A stretch of DNA of 64,000 nucleotides, from NCBI RefSeq assembly GCF_014268505.2, contig NZ_JABWQP020000014.1, forward strand, positions 1 to 64,000. Direction: 5' to 3'. The notes under the pieces are model-generated. The model saw only the letters and a program-made list of their open reading frames with translations. It had not been told where the DNA came from and did no database searches. Below are positions 25,163 through 37,100 of this stretch, piece after piece. The stretch is from Pseudomonas khorasanensis. GTDB taxonomy: Bacteria > Pseudomonadota > Gammaproteobacteria > Pseudomonadales > Pseudomonadaceae. The position numbers and the translations under genes are program-made. Each line of letters opens with the position of its first letter. The stretch's first letter is position 1.

Positions 25163-28100
25163 CTACAACCCCTCCAGCTCCGCCATCAAATCATTCAACC
25201 GGTCGACCTTCTCTTCGGTGATGTCACTGGCCGTCAGCCCTTCGATGTAGCCGGCCAGTTCCTCCACCGTGCTGCACTCGAACATCGCGCGCAGCGGCAC
25301 GTTGCGTTGCAGGGCTTTCTGCACCCGTGACGCGATCTGCGTGGCCAGCAAAGAATGCCCGCCCAGTTCGAAGAAGTTGTCGCGCACGCCAACCCTGTCG
25401 ACCTTGAGCACCTCGGCCCAGATGTCAGCCAGGGTCTGCTCCAGTTCGTTGCGCGGGGCCAGATAATCCTCGCTCTGCAACTGCCCGATTTCCAGCGCCG
25501 GCAAGGCTTTGCGGTCGAGTTTGCCGTTGGCATTGAGCGGCATCTGTTCCAGCCACAACCAGTGCAGCGGCACCATATATTCCGGCAGCTCGGCGCGCAG
25601 ACGCTGCTTGATGCGCTCCAGGCGTTCGCTCGGATCAAGGGACGATTCGGCCGCCACCAGATAACCCACCAGATGCTTGCCGTTGGCGCCTTCCTGCACG
25701 CCGACCGCACCGTCACGCACTTCCGGCTGTTCGTGCAGGCGTGCCTCGATTCCACCCAGCTCGATGCGATAACCGCGAATTTTCACTTGATGATCGACCC
25801 GGCCAACGTATTCCAGCACGCCGTCACTGCGTCGCCGCGCCAGGTCACCGGTGCGGTACAGCCGCTCGCCCGGCGCGCCAAACGGGTTCGGCACGAACAC
25901 CGGCGCGGTGCGCAGCGGATCACTGACATACCCGCGACCGACGCCCATGCCGGCCACACACAACTCACCCACCGCGCCCAAAGGCACCAGCTCCAGTGCG
26001 CCATCGACCAGGTACAGCGCGTTGTTATCGGTCGGCGTGCCGATCGGCAGATAGGTGCCGCGCGTCGAGGCCAGATCGACACGGAAGAACGCCACGTCGT
26101 CCGAACATTCCGCCGGGCCATAAGCGTTGACCAAGCCGATGTGCGGGTAGCGCAGCAACCATTGATGCGCCAGCTCCGGCGGCATCGCCTCACCGGTCGG
26201 CAGCATCCAGCGCAGGCCGTCGAGACTCAGACGCTCGGAGGCAAGCATGCCCTGAATCAGCGACGGCACACTCTCAAGCACGGTGATGCCCTGCTCCTGC
26301 ACATGCGTCAGCAAACCTTGCGGATCGTGGGCGATGGTGTTTGGCACAATGTCCACCCGCGCGCCGAACAGCGGCGCGGCGAGGAACTGCCAGACCGAGA
26401 TATCGAAGCTTTGCGAGGCGGTCTGCGCGATCACATCGGTCTCGCTCAGATCGAGGTACGGCCGTTTGCTCAACTGGTTGTTGAGCATGCCGCGCTGCTC
26501 GACCATCACGCCTTTGGGCAAACCGGTCGAGCCCGAGGTGTAAATCACATAAGCAAGGTTGTCCGGGCCGCTGTGAATGCCGAGGTTGTGCGTCGCTGTC
26601 GCCGACGCCTGCACGTCTTCCCACACCAACAGGCGCGGACGATTCGAACAGCCGAACGCCTCCAGCAGGGTCTGCGCCTGATCACGGCAGGCGGCGGTGC
26701 ACACCAGCAACGGCGTGCGGCTGAGGTCGATGATGCGGCTCAGACGCTGGCTCGGCAGGCCCGGGTCCAGCGGCAGATAACCGGCGCCGGCCTTGAAGCT
26801 GCCGATGATCATGCCCAGCAGGTCGAGATTGCGCTCGGCCAGCAACGCCACCGGTTGATCCATCCGTACCCCGGCGGCAACCAGTGCATGACCGAGGCGG
26901 TTGGCGTTGTGGTTAATCGCCGCATAACTCAATTGCTGATCGAGGCAACTGGCGGCAATGCGCTGCGGATGCTGCTCGACCTGCGCCTCAAACAGCGCCA
27001 CGTAGCTTTGCTCGAGGGGATAGTCATGGCTGCTCTGGTTGCAGCCGTGCAGCAGGAAATCACGCTCTTTGTCGCCCAACAGCGGCAAATCGGCCATGTC
27101 GCCATGGAAGCCGTCGACCAGCGCCAGCAGCAGTCGCTTGAACTCGCCGAGCATGCGCTCGACCGTCGATTCGTCGAAGTAACGTTGGTCATACGACAGG
27201 TGCAAACCCAGGTCGTCGCCCGGGTAGCACACCGCTGTCAGCGGGAAATTGGTGTGTGTGCGGCCCGAATCCGATGTCGCATTGAGGCTCAGCGCACGAT
27301 CCAGCACCGACACTTCCACCGGTGCGTTTTCAAAGACAAAGAGGCTGTCGAACAACGGTTGGCCTTTCGGCAGTTCGCTCTGTTCCTGGATGTTCACCAG
27401 CGGCAGATATTCGTATTCGCGCAATTGCATGTTGCTGTCGAGCAAGCCGCTGAGCCACTGCCGCACACTGCTGCGCTGATCGTCCTCCGGCATCTTCACC
27501 CGCAGCGCAATGCTGTTGATGAACAGGCCAACGGTGCGCTGCATTTCCGGCATCTCCACCGGGCGACCGGCCACGGTCACGCCGAAGAGCACGTCGCGAT
27601 CGCCACTCATGCGCCGCAGAACCAAAGCCCAGGCCGCCTGAGCGAAGGTGTTGACGGTCAATTGATGGGCCTGCGCCAGTTCACGCAGCCGCGCGCCATC
27701 CTCGACATTGAGGCGGGTGTAGCGGTCGCCAACGATCATGCCACCGCTCTCGCCTGCGTGTTCGCGCAAGAATGGCCGGTCACTCGGGATCGGCGTGGTG
27801 CGCTCGAAACCTTGCAAATTCTGCCGCCACCACTGCCGCGCCTCGGCCAGACTCTGACGCTGCAGCCAGCCGATGTAGTCGCGATAACGCGGCGGCACCG
27901 GCAACTGAGCGTCGCGTCCTTCACCGAGGGCGGTGTAGATCTCGAAGAAATCGTTCATCAGCAACGAACGGCACCAGGCATCGATGAGGATGTGATGGTT
28001 GCTCATCATGAACCAGTAGCGCGCCGCGCCGACCTTGATCAGGCGCAGGTGGAACGGCGCCTGATTGAGCAGATCGAAGCCGGCCTCGCGCTCGCTTTTC

Positions 28101-31100
28101 AGCAGCGCTTGCAGCTTGGGTTCCTGCTCGGTTTCGGCGATGGCGCTCCAGTCGAGATATTCGATTGGCGTGCGGCCCGGGGTGTGGATTATTTGCAGCA
28201 TGTCTTCGCCAACGTTCCAGCAGAACGAGGCGCGCAACGCTTCGTGGCGCGCGACCACCGCTTGCCAGGCAAGGGCGAAACGCTCGGGATCGAGTTCGCT
28301 GTTGATGCGATAGCGATCCTGCATGTAGTACAGGCCAGTGCCCGGTTCGAGCAATGTGTGCAGCAGCATGCCTTCCTGCATCGGCGTCAGGGGATAGACG
28401 TCTTCGATGTGCGCGACCGGTACTGGCAGCGCATCGAGTTGCGCCTGGGTCAGTTTTGCCAGCGGGAAGTCCGACGGCGTCAGGCCGCCGGCCCCGTCTT
28501 GCAGGCAATGCCCGATCAGGCTTTGCAACTCAAGGAGATAGGCATCGGCGAGATCGTTGATGGCTTGCGCTGTGTAACGCTCGGCGCTGAAGGTCCAGCG
28601 CAGCAGCAATTCACCGCCGTAGACCTGACTGTCAACGCTCAACTCGTTCGGCAACGGTGCCTGCGGATCGTGGGCGGCGCCGGTGGGTTCCTGCAGAGGA
28701 CGGAACAGTGCGTCGCTGCCGAAACTCTGGTCGAACTGGCCGAGGTAGTTGAAGGTGATCGGCGCCTTCGGCAGCGCGGCCATGCTCTGGCAACAGCCGT
28801 CGTCGGCCAGATAACGCAGCACGCCATAGCCAAGACCTTTGTGCGGCACGGCGCGCAGCTGTTCCTTGATCGCCTTGATCGACGCGCCCTGCCCGGCGGC
28901 TTCTTCGATGTTGTGCGGGGTCAGGCGCAGCGGATACGCGCTGGTAAACCAGCCGACCGTGCGAGTCAGGTCGATCTCGTCGAACAGGGTTTCGCGGCCG
29001 TGGCCTTCCAGTTGAATCAGTGCCGATGGCTGTCCGCTCCAGCGACACAGCACACGGGCCAATGCGGTCAGCAGCAGGTCGTTGACCTGGGTGCGGTAAG
29101 CGCTCGGTGCCTGTTGCAGCAACTGCCGGGTGCGCTCGGCATCGAGACGTACGCTGACGGTTTGCGCATGGCGATTCTGCCCGCCGCCGTGCGGGTTTTC
29201 GCACGGCAGATCGGCGCTCGGACCGGCCAGTTGCGCTTGCCACCAGCTCAGTTCTTCACGCAGCGATTCACTGCCGGCGTAGGCGTGCAAACGCGCCGCC
29301 CAATCCTTGAAGGCGCTGGTTTTTGCCGGCAATTCCAGCGTTTGAACCGCATCGAGTTGGCGATACGCCGTTTGCAGATCGTCCAGCAGCACGCGCCACG
29401 AAACGCCGTCGACGACCAAGTGGTGGATGGCGATAAACAGACGCTGCCGACCCTCGGCGCAATCAACCAGCACCGCGCGCAGCAACGGGCCGCTTTGCAG
29501 GTGCAGGCTGCGCTGGGCATCGGCGAACAAGGCTTCGCACCGATCCATCGAATCGACGCTCGACTGCCAGAGAACATCTTCATCTGTCAGCGTCTGATGC
29601 GTTGCCTGCCACGCGTCATCGGTTTGAGTGAAACGCAAACGAAGGGCATCGTGCTGTTCGATCACTGCGCGCAACGCCTGCGCCAGGCGTTGCGGCTCAA
29701 GGGTCTTTGTCGGCTCCAGCAACAACGCCTGATTCCAGTGCTGGCGCTCGGGAATTTCGGTATCGAAGAACCAGTGCTGAATCGGCGTCAACCGCGACTC
29801 ACCACGCACCAGACCTTGCTCGGCGGTCACCTGCTGCGTGCGGCTGGCGACTGCAGCGAGGGTCTGCACGGTTTGATGCTGGAACAGATCACGCGGGCTG
29901 AAGTGAATGCCTTGCTGGCGCGCACGACTGACCACCTGGATAGACAGAATCGAGTCGCCGCCCAGTTCGAAGAAATTGTCGTTGAGGCCGACTTGCGCAA
30001 CGTTGAGCACCTGGCACCAGATCTGCGCCAGCGTCTGCTCCAGCTCGTTGCTCGGCGCGACATAGTCCTGACGATTGAGCTCGGGATCCGGCGCCGGCAA
30101 GGCGCGGCGGTCGAGTTTGCCGTTGGCGGTCAACGGCATGCTTGCCAGCAGCATCAGGTGCGTCGGCACCATGTAATCCGGCAGTTGCGCCTTGAGGTGA
30201 ATCTTCAGCGCTTCGCGAAGCTCAGCCTGTTGCGCTTCGCTGTGTTCGGCGACTTCGGTGACCAGGTAGCCAACCAACTGCTTGCCACTCGGCGCGTCCA
30301 GCGCCAGCACCACCGCTTCGCGGACCGAATCGTGATCGAGCAGGCGCGTTTCGATCTCGCCCAGTTCGATGCGAAAACCGCGGATTTTCACCTGATGGTC
30401 AATGCGCCCTAAATACTCGACCAGGCCATCGGCACGCTGGCGCACCAGATCGCCGGTGCGGTACATGCGCCCGCCGTCAGCGGCAAACGGGTCGACAATA
30501 AAACGCTCGGCGGTGATGCCCCGACGGTCGTGATAACCCTGCGCCAGCCCCGCGCCACCGACAAACAATTCACCGGTCGCGCCTTGCGGCACCAGCGCCA
30601 GGTCAGCGTCGAGAATATAGGCCACCCGCGCACCGATCACACTGCCGATCGGCACACTGCCAGCGCCCTCTTCCAGCACTTCCGGCGCCAGACTCGCCAA
30701 CGGCATGACCACCGTTTCGGTCGGGCCGTAAGCGTTAAAGAATTGCGCCGGTTGGAACGCCGCACGAATCCTCTGCAGATGCTCGCCGGTCAGCGCTTCG
30801 CCGCCGGTGATGATCATCCGCACCGACAGAATCTCATTTTGCGTGGCGAGGAATTGTGCGAGCTGGCTGCCGTAGCTCGGGGTAAAACCGAGGACATTGA
30901 TTCGATGGGTACGGATCAAGCCGCAGATTTCTTCCGCGTCCCACTGACCTTGCGCACGCAACACCACCTGCGCACCGCTGAGCAGCGGCACCAGCAAACG
31001 CTCGGTGGCGGCGTCGAAGTTGATCGAATAGAAGTGCAGTTCGCAATCGTCCGGGCGCATGCCGAAACGTTCGATCACGGCTTGGCAATGCATGGCGATT

Positions 31101-34100
31101 TCGCCGTGGGAAACGACCACGCCTTTCGGCTTGCCGGTCGAGCCCGAGGTGTAAATCAGGTAAGCCTGATGCTGCGGCAGGCTGATAAATGGCAGTTCGC
31201 CCGTCGGGTAATCGGCCAGTGCCGCGCTGTCATCTTCCAGGCACCAGCGCGCCACGTCTGGCGGTAGCTCTCCTAGCGCCTGGAACATCGTCCGGTCGCT
31301 GAGCAGCAGGCCGATGCGGCTGTCTTCAATCATGTAATGCAGGCGGTCGAGCGGGTACTCCGGGTCGAGCGGCACATAGGCGCCGCCGGCCTTTAGAATC
31401 GCCAGCAGGCCAATGACCATTTCCAGCGAACGCTCCAGCGCCAGACCCACGCGCACTTGTGGGCCGACCCCGCGTTCGCGCAGCACCCAGGCCAGACGAT
31501 TGGCGCGGGCGTCGAGTTCGGCGTAGCTCAGGGTCTGCCCGGCGAAGGTCAAAGCCGGCGCGTCTTTACGCGCCAGCGCCTGTTCGGCGAACAGATGTTG
31601 AATGCACTGATCCAGACGATGTTCGCCCGGCTCAACGCCCAGGCTGTCGAGCAGCTGCTGTTGCTCCGGCTTTTCGAGCAGCGGCAATTCGCTCAGACGT
31701 TGCTGCGGATCGGCGATCAATGCTTCCAGCAGATTGCGCCAATGTCTGGCCATGCGCGCGATGGTCGGCTCGTCGAACAGATCGGTGCTGTAGGTCAGGC
31801 AGCAACCGAGGCGATGGTCGAGGTCGGTGACTTCCAGATTGAGATCGAACTTGGTCGCCCGCGCATCGTTGGCCAGATACTCGACGGTCATGCCGGCCAG
31901 CGTCCGGCTCTGCTGGAATTCCCAGCGCTGCACGTTGCACATCACCTGAAACAGCGGGTTGTAAGCGGCACTGCGCGGTGGCTGCAGCGCTTCGACCAGA
32001 TGATCGAACGGCAGATCCTGATGGGACTGACCTTCGATCACCGTGTGGCGCACCTGCTCGAACAACTCGCCGACCGACATCTGCCCGTCGAGCTGGCAGC
32101 GCAGCACTTGAGTGTTGAGGAACGCACCGATCAGCCCTTCGCTTTCCGGGCGGATGCGGTTGGCCACCGGCGCGCCGATGCGCAGATCGGTCTGGCCGCT
32201 GTAGCGGTAAAGCAGCGTGGCGAGCGCGGCGGTCATGGTCATGAACAGGGTCAGGCCGTTTTGTGCATTGAACGCACGCACCCGCTCGGCCAGTTCATCA
32301 TCCAGATCGAAACGGAACAGCTCGCCCTGATGGCTTTGCACCGGCGGTCGCGGACGGTCGCCCGGCAGTTCCAGCAGTGGATGTTCGCGGCCCAGTTGCG
32401 CCGTCCAGTAATCGAGCTGTCGCTGACGCTCGCCGGATTCAAGCCACTGACGCTGCCAGACGCTGTAGTCGAGGTACTGCACCGGCAGCGGCTGCAGCGG
32501 CGAATCGCGATCATCGACGAACGCCTCGTACAGTGCGCTGAGCTCGCGGGCGAAGATGTCCATTGCCCAGCCTTCGGTGACGATGTGGTGCAGGGTCAGG
32601 ACGAAGTAATGCTCGTGTTCGGCGGTCTTCACCAGGCAGGCGCGCAGCAGCGGACCGGTTTCCAGATCGAACGGCTGATGCGCTTCTTCGTCGGCCAGTT
32701 GCTGGACTTTTTCCTCGCGCAGCTCAGCGCTGAATCTGGAGAAATCGTTCCAGCCCATGCGCACGCCCGTCTCGGCGTGCACCTGCTGGCGGGCAACGCC
32801 GTCGACGCTGGGGAAGGTGGTGCGCAGGGTTTCGTGACGCAGGATCAGCGCTTGCAACGCGGCCTCGAAATGCTCGACATGCAACACGCCACGCAGGCGT
32901 GCCATGCCGCCAACGTTGTACGCCGGGCTGTCCGGTTCCATCTGCCAGAAGAACCACATGCGCTGCTGCGAATAGGACAACGGCACCGCCTGGCTGCGAT
33001 CGACCCTGGCAATTGGCGGCTGTTCGTTGGTGCGACCGCTGGCCTGGATCAGGCGGATCTGTTCGGCGAAATCACCGAGTTCGCTGTGCTCGAACAACGT
33101 TCGCAGCGGCAGCTCGACGTCACAGGCCTGACGCGTGCGCGAAATGATCTGCGTCGCCAGCAGCGAGTGACCGCCGAGCGCGAAGAAATCATCGCGCAGG
33201 CCGACTTGTGTGAGGCTCAACACTTCACGCCAGATCGCTGCGATGTGTTGCTCCAGTTCGGTGACCGGTTCGACGTGCTCACGCACTTGCCATTGCGGCT
33301 CGGGCAAGGCGCGGCGGTCGAGTTTACCGCTGGGGCTCAGGGGCATCGCGTCGAGGCGCAGCAGTTGCGCCGGGACCATGTAGGGCGGCAACTCGGCGGC
33401 CAAAGCGGTTTTCAGGCGAGCGATTTGCTCGTCGGCTTTTTCATCGGCATCGGTCGTTGTGAAGTAGCCGATCAGTTGCGCGCCGCCAGCGGTTTCGCGC
33501 ACCAGCACCACGGCTTGGGCGACGCCGGCCTGGGCAAGCAGACGCGCTTCGATTTCCTCCGGTTCGACGCGCAAGCCGCGCAGCTTGACCTGCTGATCGA
33601 GGCGACCGAGGTATTCGATCACACCTTCGGCTGACCAACGCGCGCGGTCGCCGGTGCGGTACAAACGTGCGCCCTGCTCGCCCAGCGGATCGGCCACAAA
33701 GCGTTCGGCGGTCAACGAAGGACGGCGCAGGTAACCGCGAGCCAGACCGATGCCGCTGATGCACAGCTCCCCCGGCACGCCGGCTGGCACGGGATTGAGG
33801 TCAGCATCGAGGATGCGGCAGATCACGTTGCCCAGCGGTCGGCCCATCGGCGAGCGCTCGCCATCGGCGGTGCTGCAATGCCAGTGCGTGACGTTGATCG
33901 CGGTTTCGGTCGGGCCGTAACGATTGTGCAATTGCACCGCTGGCAATTGCGCCAGCACGCGATTGCGCAGCTCGGCTGGCAAGGCTTCGCCGCCGGAGAA
34001 AACCCGGCGCAGGCTGGTGCATTCGGCACTCAGCGGTTCGTCGATAAACAGCGTCAGCAGCGGCGGGACAAAGTGCAGCGTGGTCACGCCATATTCCCGA

Positions 34101-37100
34101 ACCAGTTGCGCGATGCGATGCGGGTCGCGGTGCTCACCCGGGGCGGCGATCAGCAGGCGTGCGCCGGTGATCAACGGCCAGAAGCACTCCCATACCGAGA
34201 CGTCAAAACTGATCGGCGCTTTTTGCATCAGCACGTCGGTCTCGTCCAGACCATAAGTGTTCTGCATCCATTGCAGACGTTCGGCCAGCGCCCCATGGGT
34301 GTTGCCGACGCCTTTGGGTTGCCCGGTCGAGCCCGAAGTGTAAATCACGTAGGCGAGGTTATCGCCGTGCAGGTGCAGGCCCGGTGCGTGGCTCGGCCAT
34401 TTTTCCAGGTGCAACGTGTCCATGGCGATAACGCTGACGCCGTCGCTGGCCGGCAGGCGCTCAAGCAATTCAGTCTGGGTCAGGAGCAATTCGACGCCAC
34501 TGTCGCTGAGCATGTACGCGAGGCGATCCGCCGGGTAATCCGGGTCTAGCGGCACATAGGCGCCGCCGGCCTTGAGGATCGCCAACAGGCCGATCAGCAA
34601 TTGCGCCGAGCGCTCGGCGGCGATGGCAACGCACACGTCCGGGCCGACGCCTTTGTCGCGCAGGTAGTGAGCCAGACGGTTGGATTGCGCATGCAGTTCG
34701 GCAAAATCGAGGCTGCCGCCGTCCCAGACCAACGCGGTGCGTTGCGGGGTTTTGCGCGCTTGTTCGTTGAGCAGTTCCGGCAGCCATTGTTGCGCCGGGG
34801 CGCACGGCGCGACGCTCCACTGATGTTGCTGATCATGCTCGCCGGCGGACATCAGCGGCAGATCACCGATGGCCTGTTGCGGCTGTTCGCAGACCTCGCG
34901 AAGAAGATTGCTGAAATGCTCGGCCAGTCGCTCGATGGTCGGGGCGTCGAACAGTTCGCTCGCGTAATCGAAGGACAAGGTCAGGCGACCGTTACGGTCC
35001 TCTTCGCTGTGCAGTTGCAGGTCGAACTTGGCTTCGCGGCTGTGCCACGGCAGTTCCTCAGCGAGCAGACCCGGCAAGCGTTTGAGCGCACTCAGGTCGC
35101 GCTGCTGATGGTTGAACATGATCTGAAACAGGCCTTGTTCGCGAGCCTGCGGGAACGCCTCGAGCAGTTGTTCGAACGGCAGATCCTGATTCGCCTGGGC
35201 GCCAAGCGCAGCGTGGCGTGTCTGGGTCAGCAGTTCGGCAAACGGCCCGCGCGAATCGATCCGCGCGCGCAGCACCTGGGTGTTGATGAAGAAGCCGATC
35301 AGGCCCTGGGTTTCCAGGCGCGGGCGGTTGGCGTTGGGCACGCCGATGCGAATGTCGCGCTGGCCGCTGTAGCGGTGCAGCAGGCTTTGAAACGCTGCGA
35401 GCAACAGCATGAACGGAGTGGCGTCATGGGCGTGAGAGGTCTGCCGGATCGCTTCGCTGAGTTTGGCGCTCAAGCGCACGCTGTGGCGAGCGGCACTGTG
35501 TTTTTGTCTGGCCGAGCGCGGGTGATCAGTGGCCAGCTCCAGCGTCGGATGCTCTTCGCCCAACTGCGCTTTCCAGTACGCCAGTTGTCGCTCGCCCTCG
35601 CCTTGCGCCAGCCATTGGCGCTGCCAACTGCCGTAGTCAGCGTATTGCGTGGGCAGCGGCGCCAGCGTGGCGGTGGAGCCTTGGGTTGCAGCGGCGTAGA
35701 GACGCGAGAACTCGTCGATCAGAATATTCAGCGACCAGCCGTCGGCGATGATGTGGTGCATCGTCACCAGCAGCTGATGGTCTTCATCGTCGAGGCGCAC
35801 CAGCGTCACGCGCAGCAGCGGGCCTTTTTCCAGATCGAACCGGGTGTGCGCCTCATCTTCGCGGATCTGCTCGGCGCGGGCTTCACGCTCCAGCGCTGAC
35901 AGGTCGCTGATGTCGATAAACTGAAGGTCGAATCGGGTGGCAGCAAGCACTTGCTGCAGCGCAACGCCGTCGCGTTCGAAGAAGCGCGTGCGCAAGGATT
36001 CGTGGCGCTCGATCAGTTGCTGGAAGCTTTCGCGCAACGCCTGTCCGTCCAGTTCGCCACGCAGGCGCAGGCCGCCGGGAATGTTATAGGCGCGGCTATG
36101 CGGATCGAGTTGCCAGGTCATCCACAAACGGTTCTGCGCCAGCGATTGCGGCATCGGCTCGCTGCGCGACAATGCGGTGATTGCGCCTTGGGCGCTGCCA
36201 CCGTCCTGTTGTTGCTGCGCCACAGCGGCAGCGAAGGCAGACAGGGTTGGCGCTTCGAACAGCAGGCGCAGGCTCAGCTCCACACCGAGCGCTTCGCGGA
36301 TCCGGGCAATGACCTGCGTGGCCGCGATGGAGTTGCCGCCGAGCAGGAAAAAGTGATCGTCGGCGGCGACGTGTTTGACGTCGAGTTGCTCGGCCCAGAT
36401 CTGGCCAATCAGTGTTTCGAGTTCGCTGATGCTGTCCGCTGCGTCTCGGGGTTCGGGGATGGTCGAGGGGAATACCGCGTAACTGTCGAGACTGCCATCG
36501 GCCAGACGATGACGGCACGCCGAACGCTGCAGTTTGCCGCTGGAGGTTTTCGGCAATGCGCCCGGATTCAACAGCACCACCACGCTCGGTGCCTCTTGAT
36601 ACGCTTCGGCGACCGCTTGGCGAATGGCTTTGATCAACGCCTCTGGCGGCAGGATTTTCTGCACGCTGCGGCTGATTTCCGCCGCGATGCCAATGCCCTC
36701 TTCGCCCTGCTGGTTGACCGCGAACGCCGCAACGCGCCCCTTGCGCACCACTTCCACTTCGCGCTCGACGGTCTGCTCGATGTCCTGGGGATAGAGGTTG
36801 TGGCCGCGGACGATGAGCATGTCTTTCAGGCGACCGGTGATGAACAGTTCTCCGTCACGGACGAACCCCAGATCGCCAGTGCGCAGCCAGGTGCGGCCGG
36901 CGTGCTGGACGAAGGTCTTGGCGCTGGCTTCGGGGTTGCGCCAATAACCCTGGGCGATGCTCGGGCCGGCGGCCCAGACTTCACCGACGGCGTTGGCGGT
37001 CAGTTCTTCAAGCGAATTCGGTCCGACAATCAGCACCGCGTGTTCCGGCTGGCTGATGCCGCAGCTCATGATCGAACAACCGTCGCCCGGTTCGGCGCGA

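Noticed and set aside
25355..30412. Long open frame antisense to pvdL (about 1685 codons, plus strand), with others at 31457-33634 and 35951-37453
   Set aside because: These frames mirror the codon usage of pvdL in a GC-rich genome; translations are low-complexity and match no family, while the minus strand has all NRPS motifs.
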